DNA of 15,232 nucleotides. Source: Mycobacterium sp. Lineage in GTDB: Bacteria; Actinomycetota; Actinomycetes; Mycobacteriales; Mycobacteriaceae. Positions 14,712-15,232 of the stretch are shown piece after piece (position 1 is the first letter of the stretch; every line of letters starts with the position of its first letter). The position numbers and the translations under genes were made by a program. Where the stretch lies: the NCBI GenBank assembly GCA_023264755.1, contig JAHFVB010000042.1, forward strand, positions 1 through 15,232, written 5' to 3'. Under the pieces are notes generated by a model. That model made no database searches. It worked only from the letters and a program-made list of their open reading frames with translations, and was not told the origin of the DNA.

Positions 14712-14774
14712 TCATCGACAGGCCCGGAGGCGCGTCAGGGCGGCACTGGCAGCGGTCTATGCCATTCTGGAGCC

Positions 14775-15232
14775 GTGACCTACGACCCGGGGCGCCGTGG
14801 GGGGAATCGCGTACCGGTGCTGCGCAACGAGTGGCGTGAACCGCTGCGCGCACAGCGTGACCCGTTGGCCGAAGACTCGGGCCGGCCGCGCGCCAACCGC
14901 GACGACAGACAGCAGTGGCGCAAGCAGACGTGGCTCGGCCGTTTCGTGTCGACCTATGGCTGGCGCGCCTACGCCTTGCCGGTACTGGTGGTCATCACCG
15001 GACTCGTGCTGTACCAAACGTTCACGGGCACCGGCATTTCGCACCCGGCCGAGGCCGGGCCGATCCAGGGGCCGCCGACCATCGGAGCGCCCAGCACCGC
15101 CATCGTCGGCGCGCCCCCGAAGGGCATGACGCAGTTCGACGCCAACCTGCCGACCGGCATCCTTCCGGCCGGTGGCCCCATCACCGAGGCCGGAGCCAAG
15201 ACCTGGCACATCGTGCCTGGCACGTTGGACAA
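14775..15232 (+). CDS. DUF3152 membrane-anchored protein, 5' part (Rv3207c-like)
   Basis: The frame is open from GTG 14775 to the window edge, giving the first 152 residues of a longer protein (about 285 aa in M. tuberculosis Rv3207c). A basic cytoplasmic N-terminus rich in Arg (about 1-63) precedes one membrane helix (about 65-81, YALPVLVVITGLVLY) and a Pro/Gly-rich extracytoplasmic linker. The DUF3152 domain, described as metallopeptidase-like, would begin near the edge (residues TWHIVPGT). CATTCT lies six bases before the GTG; GGAG is too close (two bases) for a normal Shine-Dalgarno, so a leaderless start is plausible. It diverges from the TetR gene, which may regulate it. Confidence 0.82.
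   Translation, partial: MTYDPGRRGGNRVPVLRNEWREPLRAQRDPLAEDSGRPRANRDDRQQWRKQTWLGRFVSTYGWRAYALPVLVVITGLVLYQTFTGTGISHPAEAGPIQGPPTIGAPSTAIVGAPPKGMTQFDANLPTGILPAGGPITEAGAKTWHIVPGTLD

Overview
The window reads as a high-GC mycobacterial chromosome segment. The gene set and order match, as I recall them, the Mycobacterium tuberculosis Rv3223c-Rv3207c block in inverted sense: sigH, rshA, TB7.3, pdtaS, whiB1, a lipid kinase, a membrane protein, a GNAT acetyltransferase, entC, gpm2, a ParA-like ATPase, Rv3212-like, rhlE, Rv3210c-like, Rv3209-like, TB9.4, a TetR regulator and Rv3207c-like. An arr (rifamycin ADP-ribosyltransferase) gene between the GNAT gene and entC is absent from that block and points to a non-tuberculous, probably environmental or fast-growing species (inference).

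Layout. Bases 1-291 hold no gene I can name but contain a SigH-type promoter. Bases 376-1316 are sigH-rshA, the thiol-oxidative-stress sigma factor and its zinc anti-sigma factor, with overlapping stop and start. A 30-codon ribosomal protein gene (bL37-like, minus strand, 1324-1416) follows; it is easily missed. Then come the biotinylated carrier protein and the histidine kinase PdtaS (plus strand), a perfect 13-bp hairpin terminator, and whiB1 (minus) with a CRP-like operator. Bases 3890-5765 hold the lipid kinase (minus), a four-helix membrane protein (plus) and a GNAT enzyme (minus). Bases 5849-6346 hold arr and an upstream inverted repeat matching the rifamycin-associated element (RAE). 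Bases 6400-8144 are gpm2-entC (minus), divergent from the ParA-like gene. Bases 8999-11850 are rhlE and a beta-propeller-like membrane protein (minus). A MiaE-like ferritin-fold protein (plus), an MmpS-like protein (minus), TB9.4 (plus), a TetR regulator (minus) and the start of a DUF3152 protein (plus, cut by the window edge) complete it.

Functionally this is a core neighbourhood rich in regulators: SigH/RshA (disulphide stress), PdtaS (two-component sensor), WhiB1 (Fe-S, NO-responsive), TetR, and RhlE (RNA helicase). The one clearly accessory unit is arr with its putative rifamycin-responsive element. Several starts lack a Shine-Dalgarno sequence but have a -10-like hexamer 6-8 nt upstream, so leaderless transcription seems common here. 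I did not find a wholly new system. The best leads are the RAE-arr cassette, the two-start sigH, the overlooked bL37 gene, the whiB1 control region and the rhlE leader.
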